A DNA stretch of 64,000 nucleotides from G965247265 sp965247265 (GTDB taxonomy: Bacteria > Pseudomonadota > Gammaproteobacteria > UBA4575). Position 1 is the stretch's first letter, and every line of letters starts with the position of its first letter. The stretch covers positions 558,001-622,000 of the forward strand of contig OZ252002.1 of the NCBI GenBank assembly GCA_965247265.1, in the 5' to 3' direction. Below, piece after piece: positions 54,943-63,140 of the stretch. The position numbers and the translations under genes are program-made. The notes below the pieces were generated by a model. That model was not told where the DNA came from and did not search any database. It saw only the letters and a program-made list of their open reading frames with translations.

Positions 54943-55365
54943 ATGAAATTTTATATACTAACGTGGTGTTCACTATTTACATTATTGCCTAATGGAGTTA
55001 CAGCGGAAGAGCTGCTTAAAACACAAACCTCATGGGATGGAGAAGCCATTCATTATCCACCTGGACAAATCGAAATAACTTCGGAAAAACTTCGTATAGA
55101 AGAAAACCAAGTGTCACAATTTCACTGCCATCCAGTTCCAACTTTAGGATATATTTTACAAGGAGATGTAGAAGTCGAAACAAAAAATGGCAAAAAAATT
55201 ATATTAACAAAAGGCGAATCTGCTGTTGAGGTCATGCGTACCATTCATAGAGGTCGAGCAATTAATGGTCCTGTAGAAATAATAGTCTTTTACGCAGGCT
55301 CCGCTAATCTGCCCACTACTGTTCTCCCAGAAAATGATATTAATAAGGAACACTGTAAATTCTAA
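54943..55365 (+). CDS. Exported cupin-domain protein
   Basis: 140 residues. Signal peptide (about 1-21), then one cupin barrel: VSQFHCHPVPTLGYILQGDV carries the metal-ligand histidines and IHRGRAINGPVEIIVFYAG the second motif. Small exported cupins may bind metals or sugars, and no specific function is visible. A cyclase-family gene follows after 55 bases on the same strand and may be cotranscribed. Confidence 0.8.
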   Translation: MKFYILTWCSLFTLLPNGVTAEELLKTQTSWDGEAIHYPPGQIEITSEKLRIEENQVSQFHCHPVPTLGYILQGDVEVETKNGKKIILTKGESAVEVMRTIHRGRAINGPVEIIVFYAGSANLPTTVLPENDINKEHCKF

Positions 55366-55420
55366 TACATGGCATATACTTTGATTAATTTTTTATAGAT
55401 AACAATTTCAGAGAAATATT

Positions 55421-56212
55421 ATGAAGAAATTATTTTTATCATTTTTATTAATTGTGATTTTCTCTTCTATTTCATTTGCGGATGATTCTCTTAAAGGTCA
55501 ATGGATTGATTTGACACATGAATTTTCAGAGGATTCTATTTACTGGCCAACTGCAGAAACATTTAAAAAGACCACCGTTTTTAGTGGCTATACTGATGCT
55601 GGCTTTTATTACAGTGCATTTAATTTTAATGCTGCGGAACATGGTGGGACACATATAGATGCGCCCATACATTTTTTTAAAAACCACAATACTGTAGATC
55701 AGATTCCTATAGATCAATTAATTGGTCCCGGTGTAGTAATTCGAATTACAGAAAAAGTGAAAAAGAATCGCAATTATCAATTTTCTGTTGAGGATATTTT
55801 GGCTTGGGAAAAGAAACACGGAATTATTGCAGAAAATAGCATTTTGCTTATCGATACTGGCTCAAGCAAATTTTGGCCAAATAAGAAAGAATATATGGAA
55901 ACAGAAGAACGAGGAGAGGAGGCTGTAAAGAAATTGAAATTTCCGGACATTCACCCTGATGCAGCAAAATTCATAGCGACGAAAAGAAAACTTAAAGCTG
56001 TTGGATTAGATACTCCTAGCATTGATTTTGGTGGATCCACATTATTTGAAACGCACCAGATTTTGTTTGAAAAAAATATACCGGGTTTCGAAAATGTTGC
56101 TAATCTATATAGACTGCCAACTAAAGGGTTCACAGTTATTGCTCTGCCAATGAAAATTAAAGGCGGTAGCGGAGGGCCTTTACGAATTGTCGCTCTTGTA
56201 CCAGAAATATAA
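55421..56212 (+). CDS. Exported cyclase-family protein (kynurenine-formamidase-like)
   Basis: 263 residues. Signal peptide (about 1-20), then the cyclase/KynB fold with metal motif HGGTHIDAPIHFF and later LLIDTGSSKFW, VGLDTPSIDFG. Family members hydrolyse amide or ester bonds with divalent metals. Export makes N-formylkynurenine an unlikely substrate. It follows the cupin gene and may share its transcript. Confidence 0.88.
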   Translation: MKKLFLSFLLIVIFSSISFADDSLKGQWIDLTHEFSEDSIYWPTAETFKKTTVFSGYTDAGFYYSAFNFNAAEHGGTHIDAPIHFFKNHNTVDQIPIDQLIGPGVVIRITEKVKKNRNYQFSVEDILAWEKKHGIIAENSILLIDTGSSKFWPNKKEYMETEERGEEAVKKLKFPDIHPDAAKFIATKRKLKAVGLDTPSIDFGGSTLFETHQILFEKNIPGFENVANLYRLPTKGFTVIALPMKIKGGSGGPLRIVALVPEI

Positions 56213-56298
56213 TTTTCCTCATAGCTAGTACCCTATATTATTATCAAATAGAATTTTAAATCGCACCTACCTAACGTTTAAGCATGCTATAAAAGTTT

Positions 56299-56328
56299 AA
56301 TGACTGCTAACGACCCGAAGCGGACATT
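56299..56328 (+). repeat. GC-rich palindromic repeat, copy 17
   Basis: AATGACTGCTAACGACCCGA then AGCGGACATT. One left-arm C to T change leaves a G-T pair, so the hairpin is still possible. It is 87 bases after the cyclase stop. Confidence 0.8.
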
Positions 56329-56376
56329 AATTAATATTGCCATATATGAAGATGTTATATGGCTTAAAATTAAATC

Positions 56377-56784
56377 ATGAGTCGAGAAGAAATATTACTT
56401 GTATATGATAAAGAGTGTCCTGCTTGCAACAACTACTGTCGGGTTATTCGTATCCGTGAAGATATTGGAGAATTAAAGATTGTTGATGCACGAGAAAATA
56501 GTCAGGTTCTTGATGAAATAACTAAGATGGGATTAGATATTGATCAAGGAATGGTCCTAAAGATGGGAGGGCAAATTTACTATGGGTCCGATGCTATTCA
56601 TACCTTAGCCTTAATAAGTAGCAAATCAGGAATTTTCAATCGAGTAAATTATTGGATATTTAAATCAAAACCACTCTCTGCCATTCTTTATCCTATTTTA
56701 AGGGCATGCCGTAATTTATTATTAAAAATATTAGGAAAGACTAAGATAAATAACCTAGGTATCAGTGGGAATGAAAAGTTTTAA
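56377..56784 (+). CDS. DCC-family thiol-disulfide oxidoreductase-like protein (DUF393)
   Basis: 135 residues. The CxxC motif is in LVYDKECPACNNYCRVIR, the position of the family's YDGxCPxC. GSDAIHTLALISSK is the second conserved part. The family looks like thioredoxin-fold redox proteins but few members have been tested. It is soluble or loosely membrane-bound. Confidence 0.85.
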   Translation: MSREEILLVYDKECPACNNYCRVIRIREDIGELKIVDARENSQVLDEITKMGLDIDQGMVLKMGGQIYYGSDAIHTLALISSKSGIFNRVNYWIFKSKPLSAILYPILRACRNLLLKILGKTKINNLGISGNEKF

Positions 56785-56850
56785 TTTCTCACATAACAAA
56801 ATGCGCAAGCAAGAGAAGGAACAAAGCGCCTCCACTTAACTCAATTGTTA

Positions 56851-56880
56851 GTGACTGCTTTTGGCCGAAAGCAGTCATTT
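56851..56880 (+). repeat. GC-rich palindromic repeat, copy 18
   Basis: GTGACTGCTTTTGGCCGAAA then GCAGTCATTT. Both arms differ from consensus in a matched way (ACTGCT with AGCAGT), so the stem is fully kept. This is a clear compensatory change. Confidence 0.85.
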
Positions 56881-56977
56881 AATTAAGTTCAATATACATA
56901 GACGGAACTTTTAACATGTAAGCTATATAAGTATTTGATGAGAAATATTACAAATTTAAAAAATAGGAGTTAATTAG

Positions 56978-57325
56978 ATGACAAAAATTCTCGAATTAAA
57001 ACCGATTAGTGCTGCAGTTGGGGTTGTATTGGCATCGAGCGCGTTTATAGTCACACCAGTGACTGCTGATGAAAATCCATTTCAAATGATTGATCTTAAT
57101 TCAGGCTACATGGTTGCAGATAGCCACGGTGGCAAACACGATAAAATGAAAATGATGGATACTGACGGAGATGGATCGGTTAGTAAGGATGAGTTTATGA
57201 CCTATGCTGAGAAAAAATTTAATCATAAAGATAAAAATGGTGACAGTGTTCTAAGTGCTGATGAAATGAAACATATGAAGCATCATGGCGAAGGTAAATG
57301 TGACTATAAGAACTCAGATGGCTAA
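56978..57325 (+). CDS. Exported EF-hand protein with a GEGKC tail motif
   Basis: 115 residues. Signal peptide (about 1-30) followed by ENPFQMIDLNSGYMVADS, which resembles the leader region of HvfA/BufA1-type modified metallophore precursors. Two EF-hand loops follow: DTDGDGSVSKDE (61-72) and DKNGDSVLSADE (85-96). The end has GEGKC (104-108), a single unit of the EGKC repeat typical of those precursors. It probably binds calcium in the periplasm. The RiPP link is an inference, and no modifying enzyme is in the window. A strong terminator follows. Confidence 0.75.
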   Translation: MTKILELKPISAAVGVVLASSAFIVTPVTADENPFQMIDLNSGYMVADSHGGKHDKMKMMDTDGDGSVSKDEFMTYAEKKFNHKDKNGDSVLSADEMKHMKHHGEGKCDYKNSDG

Positions 57326-57347
57326 ATCAAAGAACTTCTAATCATTG

Positions 57348-57376
57348 AAAAGGCGAGCAATAGTTCGCCTTTTTTA
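57348..57376 (+). terminator. Rho-independent terminator after the EF-hand gene
   Basis: The stem AAAAGGCGA pairs with TCGCCTTTT around an 8-base loop and continues into a T run. This is a classical intrinsic terminator, 22 bases after the EF-hand stop. Confidence 0.88.
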
Positions 57377-57462
57377 TTTTATGAAATAATTTTTATAATG
57401 CATAAACTATTCCGCTAATACTTACTTTTTGGCTAAACTATTTCAAAAGATTGCCTGAAACT

Positions 57463-57485
57463 GAGTGACCGCTAATGGCCGAAAA
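57463..57485 (+). repeat. GC-rich palindromic repeat, copy 19 (right-truncated)
   Basis: GAGTGACCGCTAATGGCCGA then AAA. The right arm is missing after AAA, where ATTGTGATG begins. Confidence 0.6.
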
Positions 57486-57544
57486 TTGTGATGTTAACTT
57501 AAATAAAAGTTACAATTTTCATATCTACAAACAGGGGGACAACA

Positions 57545-57805
57545 ATGAAGCATTTCGCACTATTATCAATTCTCATTTTATCTGTAACATCTATGGTACT
57601 AGCTGCCGACTACAATAAACAAAAAGACTCTGTTGATAAAGAAAAGGCTGCAGGATCTGTTGATACTGAACAATTAAAAGAATCTGTTAATGATGACGAA
57701 GTTGATTATAAAAAAGCAGCGGGCTCAGTTGACAAGGAACAAGCTGCAGATTCGGTTGATGTCGACAAGGCTAAAGAAGCGATAACTGATGATTATGGTT
57801 ATTAA
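57545..57805 (+). CDS. Exported low-complexity acidic repeat protein
   Basis: 86 residues. Signal peptide (about 1-20), then imperfect repeats of the type DSVDKEKAAGSVD: KDSVDKEKAAGSVDTEQ, KAAGSVDKEQAADSVDVDK. The mature part is acidic, without cysteine or hydrophobic core, and probably disordered. The ribosome site GGGGG is well placed. No family is recognised. It could be a periplasmic stress or ion-binding protein. Confidence 0.65.
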   Translation: MKHFALLSILILSVTSMVLAADYNKQKDSVDKEKAAGSVDTEQLKESVNDDEVDYKKAAGSVDKEQAADSVDVDKAKEAITDDYGY

Positions 57806-57903
57806 AGATTAATCATTAGTATCGGCATTGGTGAGATTATAACGTTCAGCTTAATGCTGATATTTATTGTAGTAATAAGCTGGTTATTTTTTAGGAAAAA
57901 ATA

Positions 57904-58065
57904 ATGAATCAAGAAACACAATTGTTAGCCTATTTAATTTTATTAATGTTAGCTGACACCATAATTCCATTGCCATTTACAGCGGGGATTTTGCTTTTTG
58001 TGGTATTAAAACGGCCCTCATGGTTTAGAGAGTTATATCAGCAAGTATATAAACAAGAGATATGA
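57904..58065 (+). CDS. Small membrane protein, unknown
   Basis: 53 residues with a ribosome site AGGA 7 bases before the ATG. It begins MNQETQLLAYLILLMLADTI and has two closely spaced hydrophobic stretches followed by a basic tail (LKRPSWFRELYQQ). The stop TGA is the first part of repeat copy 20 (ATATGACCGC). Its original end may have been changed by the repeat. Confidence 0.55.
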   Translation: MNQETQLLAYLILLMLADTIIPLPFTAGILLFVVLKRPSWFRELYQQVYKQEI

Positions 58066-58091
58066 CCGCTTTCGACCCAAAGCGGACATTC
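58062..58091 (+). repeat. GC-rich palindromic repeat, copy 20 (supplies a stop codon)
   Basis: ATGACCGCTTTCGACCCAAA then GCGGACATTC. The TGA is the stop of the 53-residue gene. This is the last copy seen, about 1.8 kb before the GC-rich oxidase operon. Confidence 0.85.
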
Positions 58092-58120
58092 ATAGTTTGA
58101 GTAAATTAGAACTCATACCT

Positions 58121-58161
58121 TGTGTTAGGCGACAACTAGTCACCGTAACTCTAGTTGGTGC
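58121..58161 (+). repeat. Second dispersed element, copy b
   Basis: TGTTAGGCGACAACTAG, then 11 bases, then CTAGTTGGTGC. CAACTAG pairs perfectly with CTAGTTG. It resembles 51021-51058 and also follows a main-repeat copy. GTTAGGC alone resembles an integron attC core, but no full attC is present. Confidence 0.4.
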
Positions 58162-58395
58162 ATTAGTCACATAAGACATTACACAGAAGAAATATTACGG
58201 AATGCTGAAAAGTTAAACCAGCTAAAAGCACGTAAAGGCGAATCCACAAAACACCATGACAAAAATGACCATAAAAGGAAGGAATGGGGAAAAGCATGTG
58301 CAGATTTCCATGCACGATATGATTCATTAGCTTTGTCTGGTGGATTAGATAAAAAAGTCTGTGCAACACGTGGTTCAGTTTTTTACATTGCTTGA
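58129..58395 (+). pseudogene. Possible 5'-truncated gene fragment
   Basis: An open plus-strand frame without a start codon reads YTEEILRNAEKLNQLKARKG, then a basic stretch, then WGKACADFHARYDSLALSGG and ends SVFYIA. It looks protein-like and may be the C-terminal remnant of a lost gene. No family is recognised. The minus-strand frame over the same bases looks less protein-like. Confidence 0.3.
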
Positions 58396-58523
58396 TAAGT
58401 TCTCAGAGCAACCCTTGTGTATTCAATTCTCGATAACATCAATGTTTTTCGTCCTGCTATATATTTATAATTTGGTCGTCAATGAATGATCCATGTCCTG
58501 TTTACTTGTATAAAGTACAAACA

Positions 58524-58559
58524 CTCACGAGACTGCCTGAAGATAGGCAGTCTCGTGAG
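58524..58559 (-). terminator. Strong hairpin downstream of a truncated gene
   Basis: A perfect 15-bp inverted repeat (CTCACGAGACTGCCT and its complement) with a 6-base loop. On the minus strand it follows the stop at 58577 by 17 bases and leads into TGTTTGT, so it was probably the terminator of that gene. Confidence 0.55.
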
Positions 58560-58576
58560 GTAAAAAACACCATTAA

Positions 58577-58796
58577 CTAACTTCCGTAGCTGTAAGAATT
58601 TGGCGAAATTGCCTTAAAGAACCAGTTACCGCTTGTACCATCCGTATCACTGAGCAATTGGCGTTGTGACTCAACCATCGGGCTATCATTCTGAGTAGCG
58701 GGGAGATGGTTGTCTTTCACAGCATCCAGAAATAAATAACTTTCTATTTTCCCGACCGTAAAAGAGCTTACCGTAGGACGGAGTTTTGCTCAACTA
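58577..58796 (-). pseudogene. C-terminal remnant of an unknown gene
   Basis: A minus-strand frame with no start codon reads RPTVSSFTVGKIESYLFLDA, then SPMVESQRQLLSDTDGTSG and NWFFKAISPNSYSYGS before TAG. The composition is convincingly protein-like and a strong hairpin follows. The 5' part is missing. The transposase remnant begins about 160 bases upstream, so the gene was probably broken by rearrangement there. Confidence 0.45.
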
Positions 58797-58960
58797 AAGT
58801 GATATTAGTTTCGCGAACCGAGGCTAGGAGGCTACGCGAGAATAGCGATCGTATCCAGGGAAAGGTTGATCGAGTCAGATTGCTCGATCATTTGATGAAA
58901 TACATCCGTGTAGTTCACTCCTCTGGGGTCGCCTCGTGGTCCTGATGTGCTCTTGGCATA

Positions 58961-59550
58961 TTAGTGAGGCGCATGCGCATAGCTGAGTTTTGCAACCGAG
59001 ATGCATAACCGGACTTGGTTGAATTGATTGATCAAGGGTGTCCATTTTTGAGGAATATGGATGTATCCGAACTGCTTGCGCACGACCGCGCCATTTTTGC
59101 TTTCTGCCAAAGCATTGTCGTTTCTGTGCCAGGGGGGTGATTTGGTGAACCCAATCAACAACTTGTTGAGTAACACAGCCGCTTTTTTGTTGATATATTC
59201 TGAACCGTTATCCGAATAAAAACCTTGGATCACGAAAGGCAAGTCGTCCAATAATTGGGCTAACACCGGGAGCCAATAACGCTCGGAGATTTTCTCCATC
59301 GACGCAACTCCTTCAATCTGGGTGATTTCATCGACCGTATTGAATATGATACAAGCCTTTCATACCATCCTGATCGCCCTGATGGACGCTGTCGATGCGA
59401 CTTACCCAGCTTAAGGCAGTTCAACTGAACAAACATGCGCTGAATCCATTGGTACCGCTCCGCTTTGTCTTCGATCACCAGGTCAGTCGCCTGGTTGCTC
59501 AATAAAAAGGCTTGGATCTGCTCAATCGTTTCCAGTTGTGTATTATTCAT
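58961..59550 (-). pseudogene. Integrase-core transposase remnant with internal deletion
   Basis: The N-terminal 50 residues (MNNTQLETIEQIQAFLLSNQ, AERYQWIQRMFVQLNCLKLG) join directly to the middle of the catalytic domain. The bulk of the helix-turn-helix and first catalytic part, well over 100 residues in relatives, is deleted. A frameshift near 59340 follows (RIDSVHQGDQDGMKGLYHI, then NTVDEITQIEGVAS). The second frame has FYSDNGSEYINKKAAVLLNK and NDNALAESKNGAVVRKQFGY, typical rve-core motifs. It is not functional. It marks the edge of the GC-rich oxidase region. Confidence 0.75.
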
Positions 59551-59915
59551 ACGAGTCTGTATCCTCCCATCATGAACAATTCCAAGTACTATTTCAGGTT
59601 CATTTCACATTGTAAAGAGACTGCGATTTGTATTGATTGATCCGACTGGCTAAGTATACTACGGGCCTGGGGGAAAATAGCTTTATTTCGTTCAGTCTGG
59701 AGGAACATCTCACTTTATAAAGGGGACGTAGAAATAGAACAAACGGGGGAAACACGTGAGCTGAAGTGGGAACAGCAATTGTTGTTGAACTGAGCGCTTC
59801 CCAATAAATAGCACTTTACTGGCCATGTCGACAAAAGCATGCTGTCGATTGCGGTATCTCTGTGCATCAATATCGCGCTCGACACCTTGCATGCCAATGC
59901 GAACCAGGGGGTTCG
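59551..59915. other. Gap between transposase remnant and oxidase operon
   Basis: 365 bases with no gene I can support. Short minus-strand frames (to 60 residues) near 59710-59897 resemble nothing I know. The base composition rises through this gap. The promoter of the oxidase operon should lie here. No clear promoter was seen. Confidence 0.4.
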
Positions 59916-60326
59916 ATGATCAAAGTTGTTTTGGGTCTGTCGGTGGCTGTGCTAGCGGCCGTCGTGGCGGCCAAACTGGCGTTTGACGCTACCACCTACA
60001 CCGGAGCTGAGCCTGCCAATCAGCCGTGGGCGCAAAACTCGATGGAGTTTGTCGCCTGGAACGGTGAAAAGTGGACTGCCTGGATCCGTGACGACACTTT
60101 TGAACAACGGCCGCAAAATGACGAGGTGTGGAGCCGTCATGCCAATATCAGCCTGGCGTTTATCGACTGGAAAGGCAGCCCTTGGCAAGCAAAAATCGAC
60201 GGCAACGATTTTTTGCTGGCCCATCGGGGCGATTGGAAAGGCTCCACCGAGCGTGGAACCGCCATCCGGTACCGTGACTGGAAGGGCGAAAATCAGCTGC
60301 GAACGCTGACTCAATTGAAGCGGTGA
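59916..60326 (+). CDS. Small exported or membrane-anchored protein ahead of coxB, unknown
   Basis: 136 residues. An N-terminal hydrophobic segment (about 3-22) is followed by a soluble domain with three W-x-G units: EFVAWNGEKWTAWI, LAFIDWKGSPWQAKI and AIRYRDWKGENQ. The internal repetition suggests a small beta-fold. The ATG at 59916 has CCAGGGGG before it. A frame back to 59862 exists but has no such site. It may be an oxidase assembly or accessory protein, given that it heads the operon. No family is recognised. Confidence 0.65.
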   Translation: MIKVVLGLSVAVLAAVVAAKLAFDATTYTGAEPANQPWAQNSMEFVAWNGEKWTAWIRDDTFEQRPQNDEVWSRHANISLAFIDWKGSPWQAKIDGNDFLLAHRGDWKGSTERGTAIRYRDWKGENQLRTLTQLKR

Positions 60327-60374
60327 AAGGTCTCATATATTGATGCTTATGACAAATAACGCTAGGCTAGAAGC

Positions 60375-61508
60375 ATGATTCCCATCTCCAGCAGGCTCAA
60401 GAACGGCCTGATTCTCTCTGTCTTGTGGGGTTTCTCCCACACTGCTTTTGCCGCCGCGTACGATTTACGCGAAGGTGTCACCGAAATGAGCCAGCGCATC
60501 CAGGGCTTGCACCACCTCAGTCTGTGGATCTGCGTGGTGATGGGCGTCATTGTCTTCGGCACTATGTTCTACTCCATCTTCGCCCATCGACGCTCAAAGC
60601 ATCCCAAGCCCGCTGACTTTCACGAGAGTACGGCAGTGGAAGTCGTCTGGATCGTGATCCCGATCTTGATCCTGGTGGGTATGGCCATACCGGCGACGAC
60701 GGCGTTGATAGACATCGAAGACAACAGTGATGCGGATCTCACCGTCCTCATCACCGCCTCGCAGTGGAAGTGGCACTATCAATATCTCGAAGCGGACATC
60801 GGCTACTACAGCAATCTGGCCACGCCCACAGAACAAATCAACAACCTCGAGCCCAAGGGCGAGCACTATTTGCTGGAAGTGGACAATCCTTTGGTGCTGC
60901 CCACCAACAAAAAGGTCCGTTTCCTGGTGACTTCCAACGACGTGATTCACTCCTGGTGGGTAGTGGACTTCGCCGTGAAGCAGGACGCCATCCCCGGTTT
61001 TATCAACGAGGCATGGACACGCATACCTACGCCGGGGCTGTACCGGGGCCAATGCGTGGAACTTTGCGGCAAGGACCACGCCTTCATGCCGGTCGTCGTG
61101 GAAGTAAGGCCCGAGGCCGAATTCGATAAGTGGATCGACGACCAACGGCTCGTCAGAGAACTTGCTTCAGGGCAAGCAGTGGCCGACCGCGAGAAGGAAT
61201 GGACGATGGCCGAGCTCATGCCGATTGGTGAGCAGGTATTTTTAAGTCATTGCTCGACATGCCACGAGCCGGATGGCATGGGCCAGGGTACCACCTACCC
61301 GGCACTGGCCGGCGGCGGGATCCCCACCGGTCCCCTGGCGGTGCATATCGATCGCGTCATGAATGGCAAAGCCGAGACCGAGATGCAAGCCTGGGCGCCG
61401 CAGCTATCCGATCGGGAGCTGGCTGCCGTGATTACCTATGAACGCAATGCCTGGAGTAACAATAGTGCTGACCTCGTTCAGCCAAGAACCATTTACGCGG
61501 CCCGTTGA
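60375..61508 (+). CDS. coxB: Cytochrome c oxidase subunit II with fused cytochrome c (caa3 type)
   Basis: 377 residues. Signal peptide (about 1-27), two membrane helices (about 48-70 and 88-110), the CuA domain with H192, C227, E229, C231, H235 and M238 (GQCVELCGKDHAFM), and a C-terminal class I cytochrome c with CSTCH (C293, C296, H297). The fused heme domain lets the oxidase accept electrons from cytochrome c pools directly. Visibly GC-rich compared with the rest of the window. Confidence 0.95.
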   Translation: MIPISSRLKNGLILSVLWGFSHTAFAAAYDLREGVTEMSQRIQGLHHLSLWICVVMGVIVFGTMFYSIFAHRRSKHPKPADFHESTAVEVVWIVIPILILVGMAIPATTALIDIEDNSDADLTVLITASQWKWHYQYLEADIGYYSNLATPTEQINNLEPKGEHYLLEVDNPLVLPTNKKVRFLVTSNDVIHSWWVVDFAVKQDAIPGFINEAWTRIPTPGLYRGQCVELCGKDHAFMPVVVEVRPEAEFDKWIDDQRLVRELASGQAVADREKEWTMAELMPIGEQVFLSHCSTCHEPDGMGQGTTYPALAGGGIPTGPLAVHIDRVMNGKAETEMQAWAPQLSDRELAAVITYERNAWSNNSADLVQPRTIYAAR

Positions 61509-61520
61509 GGTGACTGAACC

Positions 61521-63128
61521 ATGGTTGTAAACGCAGAAGACATTATCCCACATCGCTCTCCACTTTGGGCATTTATCACCCGCTGGGTATTGACCACCAA
61601 CCACAAGGAGATCGGTACTCTTTATCTGTGGCTCAGTCTTACACTGTTTTTTGCAGCCGGGGCAATGGCGATGGTTATCCGTCTGGAGTTGTTCCAGCCC
61701 GGATTGCAATTCGCAGAGCCGCTTTTCTACAATCAAATGGTAACCATGCACGGCTTGATAATGGTGTTCGGCGTGGTGATGCCCGGCTTTGTTGGATTGG
61801 CCAACTGGCAGATTCCTCTGATGATCGGTGCCCCCGACATGGCACTACCACGGCTGAATAATTTCAGTTTCTGGATCCTGCCCTTCGCCTTCGGTCTGTT
61901 ATTGTCGTCGCTGTTTATGGAAGGCGGGGCACCCAATTTCGGCTGGACATTTTATGCACCCCTGTCCACCACCTATGGACCGCCGAGCACCGATTTCTTC
62001 ATTATCGGTATCCATATGATGGGGATTTCATCGGTACTGGGGGCCATCAACATCATTGTTACCATCTTCAACCTACGGACACCGGGCATGACCTTGATGA
62101 AAATGCCCTTATTCGTCTGGACCTGGTTAATCACCGCCTTTCTGCTCATCATGGTCATGCCGGTGCTGGCGGGGGCGGTCACCATGATGCTCACCGATCG
62201 CCATTTCGGCACCAGTTTTTTTTCAGCGGCGGGCGGCGGCGATCCAGTTATGTTTCAGCACGTTTTCTGGTTCTTCGGACACCCGGAAGTCTACATCTTG
62301 ATCCTGCCAGGCTTTGGCATCGCCTCACAGATCATCCCCACGTTCGCCCGTAAGAAGCTGTTCGGTTATCACTCGATGGTATTCGCGACCGCTGCGATCG
62401 CATTTTTATCTTTTATCGTCTGGGGCCATCACATGTTCACCACCGGCATGCCACTGGCGACTGAATTGTTCTTCATGTATGCGACGATGTTGATCGCGGT
62501 TCCCACCGGGGTGAAGGTGTTTAACTGGGTGGCCACCATGTGGCGTGGCTCCATGACCTTCGAAACACCCATGTTGTTTGCCCTCGGCTTCGTCATATTG
62601 TTTACCATCGGCGGTTTCTCCGGGCTCATGCTGGCCCTGGTGCCGGCCGATTTTCAATACCACGACACCTTTTTCGTGGTGGCGCACTTCCACTATGTTC
62701 TATATCCAGGCGCCATCTTCGGCATGATGGCGGCGGCCTATTACTGGTTGCCCAAATGGACTGGCCACATGTACGACGAGCGTCTGGGAAAGATCCACTT
62801 CTGGACCGCGGTGATTGCGGTCAACCTGACCTTTTTCCCAATGCATTTTACTGGTCTTGCCGGCATGCCAAGACGGATTGTGGATTACTCCCCGCTATTC
62901 GCCGATTTCAATATGGTTTCCAGCATCGGTGCCGGACTCCTGGGTCTGACCCAGGTTCTGTTTCTGTACATTGTAATCAAGACCATACGCGGCGGGGAGC
63001 CGGCAAGCACCCGGGTCTGGGAGGGTGCGGAAGGTCTGGAGTGGACTGTCCCGTCACCGGCACCACATCACACGTTCGAGACGCCACCGCCATTCCCACC
63101 GGTTATGGAAAGCGACGTCAATGAATAG
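61521..63128 (+). CDS. coxA: Cytochrome c oxidase subunit I
   Basis: 535 residues, twelve membrane helices. Signatures include VTMHGLIMVFGVVMP (heme a ligand region), FWFFGHPEVYILILPGFG (CuB ligand and Tyr cross-link), WGHHMFTTGM and DTFFVVAHFHYVL. It carries heme a, heme a3 and CuB and pumps protons. It starts 12 bases after coxB. Intact. Confidence 0.97.
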   Translation: MVVNAEDIIPHRSPLWAFITRWVLTTNHKEIGTLYLWLSLTLFFAAGAMAMVIRLELFQPGLQFAEPLFYNQMVTMHGLIMVFGVVMPGFVGLANWQIPLMIGAPDMALPRLNNFSFWILPFAFGLLLSSLFMEGGAPNFGWTFYAPLSTTYGPPSTDFFIIGIHMMGISSVLGAINIIVTIFNLRTPGMTLMKMPLFVWTWLITAFLLIMVMPVLAGAVTMMLTDRHFGTSFFSAAGGGDPVMFQHVFWFFGHPEVYILILPGFGIASQIIPTFARKKLFGYHSMVFATAAIAFLSFIVWGHHMFTTGMPLATELFFMYATMLIAVPTGVKVFNWVATMWRGSMTFETPMLFALGFVILFTIGGFSGLMLALVPADFQYHDTFFVVAHFHYVLYPGAIFGMMAAAYYWLPKWTGHMYDERLGKIHFWTAVIAVNLTFFPMHFTGLAGMPRRIVDYSPLFADFNMVSSIGAGLLGLTQVLFLYIVIKTIRGGEPASTRVWEGAEGLEWTVPSPAPHHTFETPPPFPPVMESDVNE

Positions 63129-63140
63129 GAACGCCTTTCG

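Noticed and set aside
41417..58091. Repeats as integron attC sites with gene cassettes
   Set aside because: Genes between copies point both ways, no integrase is present, and the copies lack the paired R'/R'' attC cores. Only a stray GTTAGGC at 58124 resembles one.
41417..58091. Repeats as a CRISPR array
   Set aside because: Spacing ranges from about 30 to over 3000 bases with genes in between, and there are no cas genes.
41417..58091. Repeats as intrinsic terminators
   Set aside because: No T run follows the hairpins, and some copies lie upstream of genes or between divergent ones.
58163..58369. 68-residue minus-strand ORF
   Set aside because: The opposite strand has a more protein-like composition; the minus frame has no ribosome site and a histidine/leucine-rich shadow composition.
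59710..59897. 60-residue minus-strand ORFs before the oxidase operon
   Set aside because: Two overlapping frames of similar length with no ribosome site and no recognisable motif.
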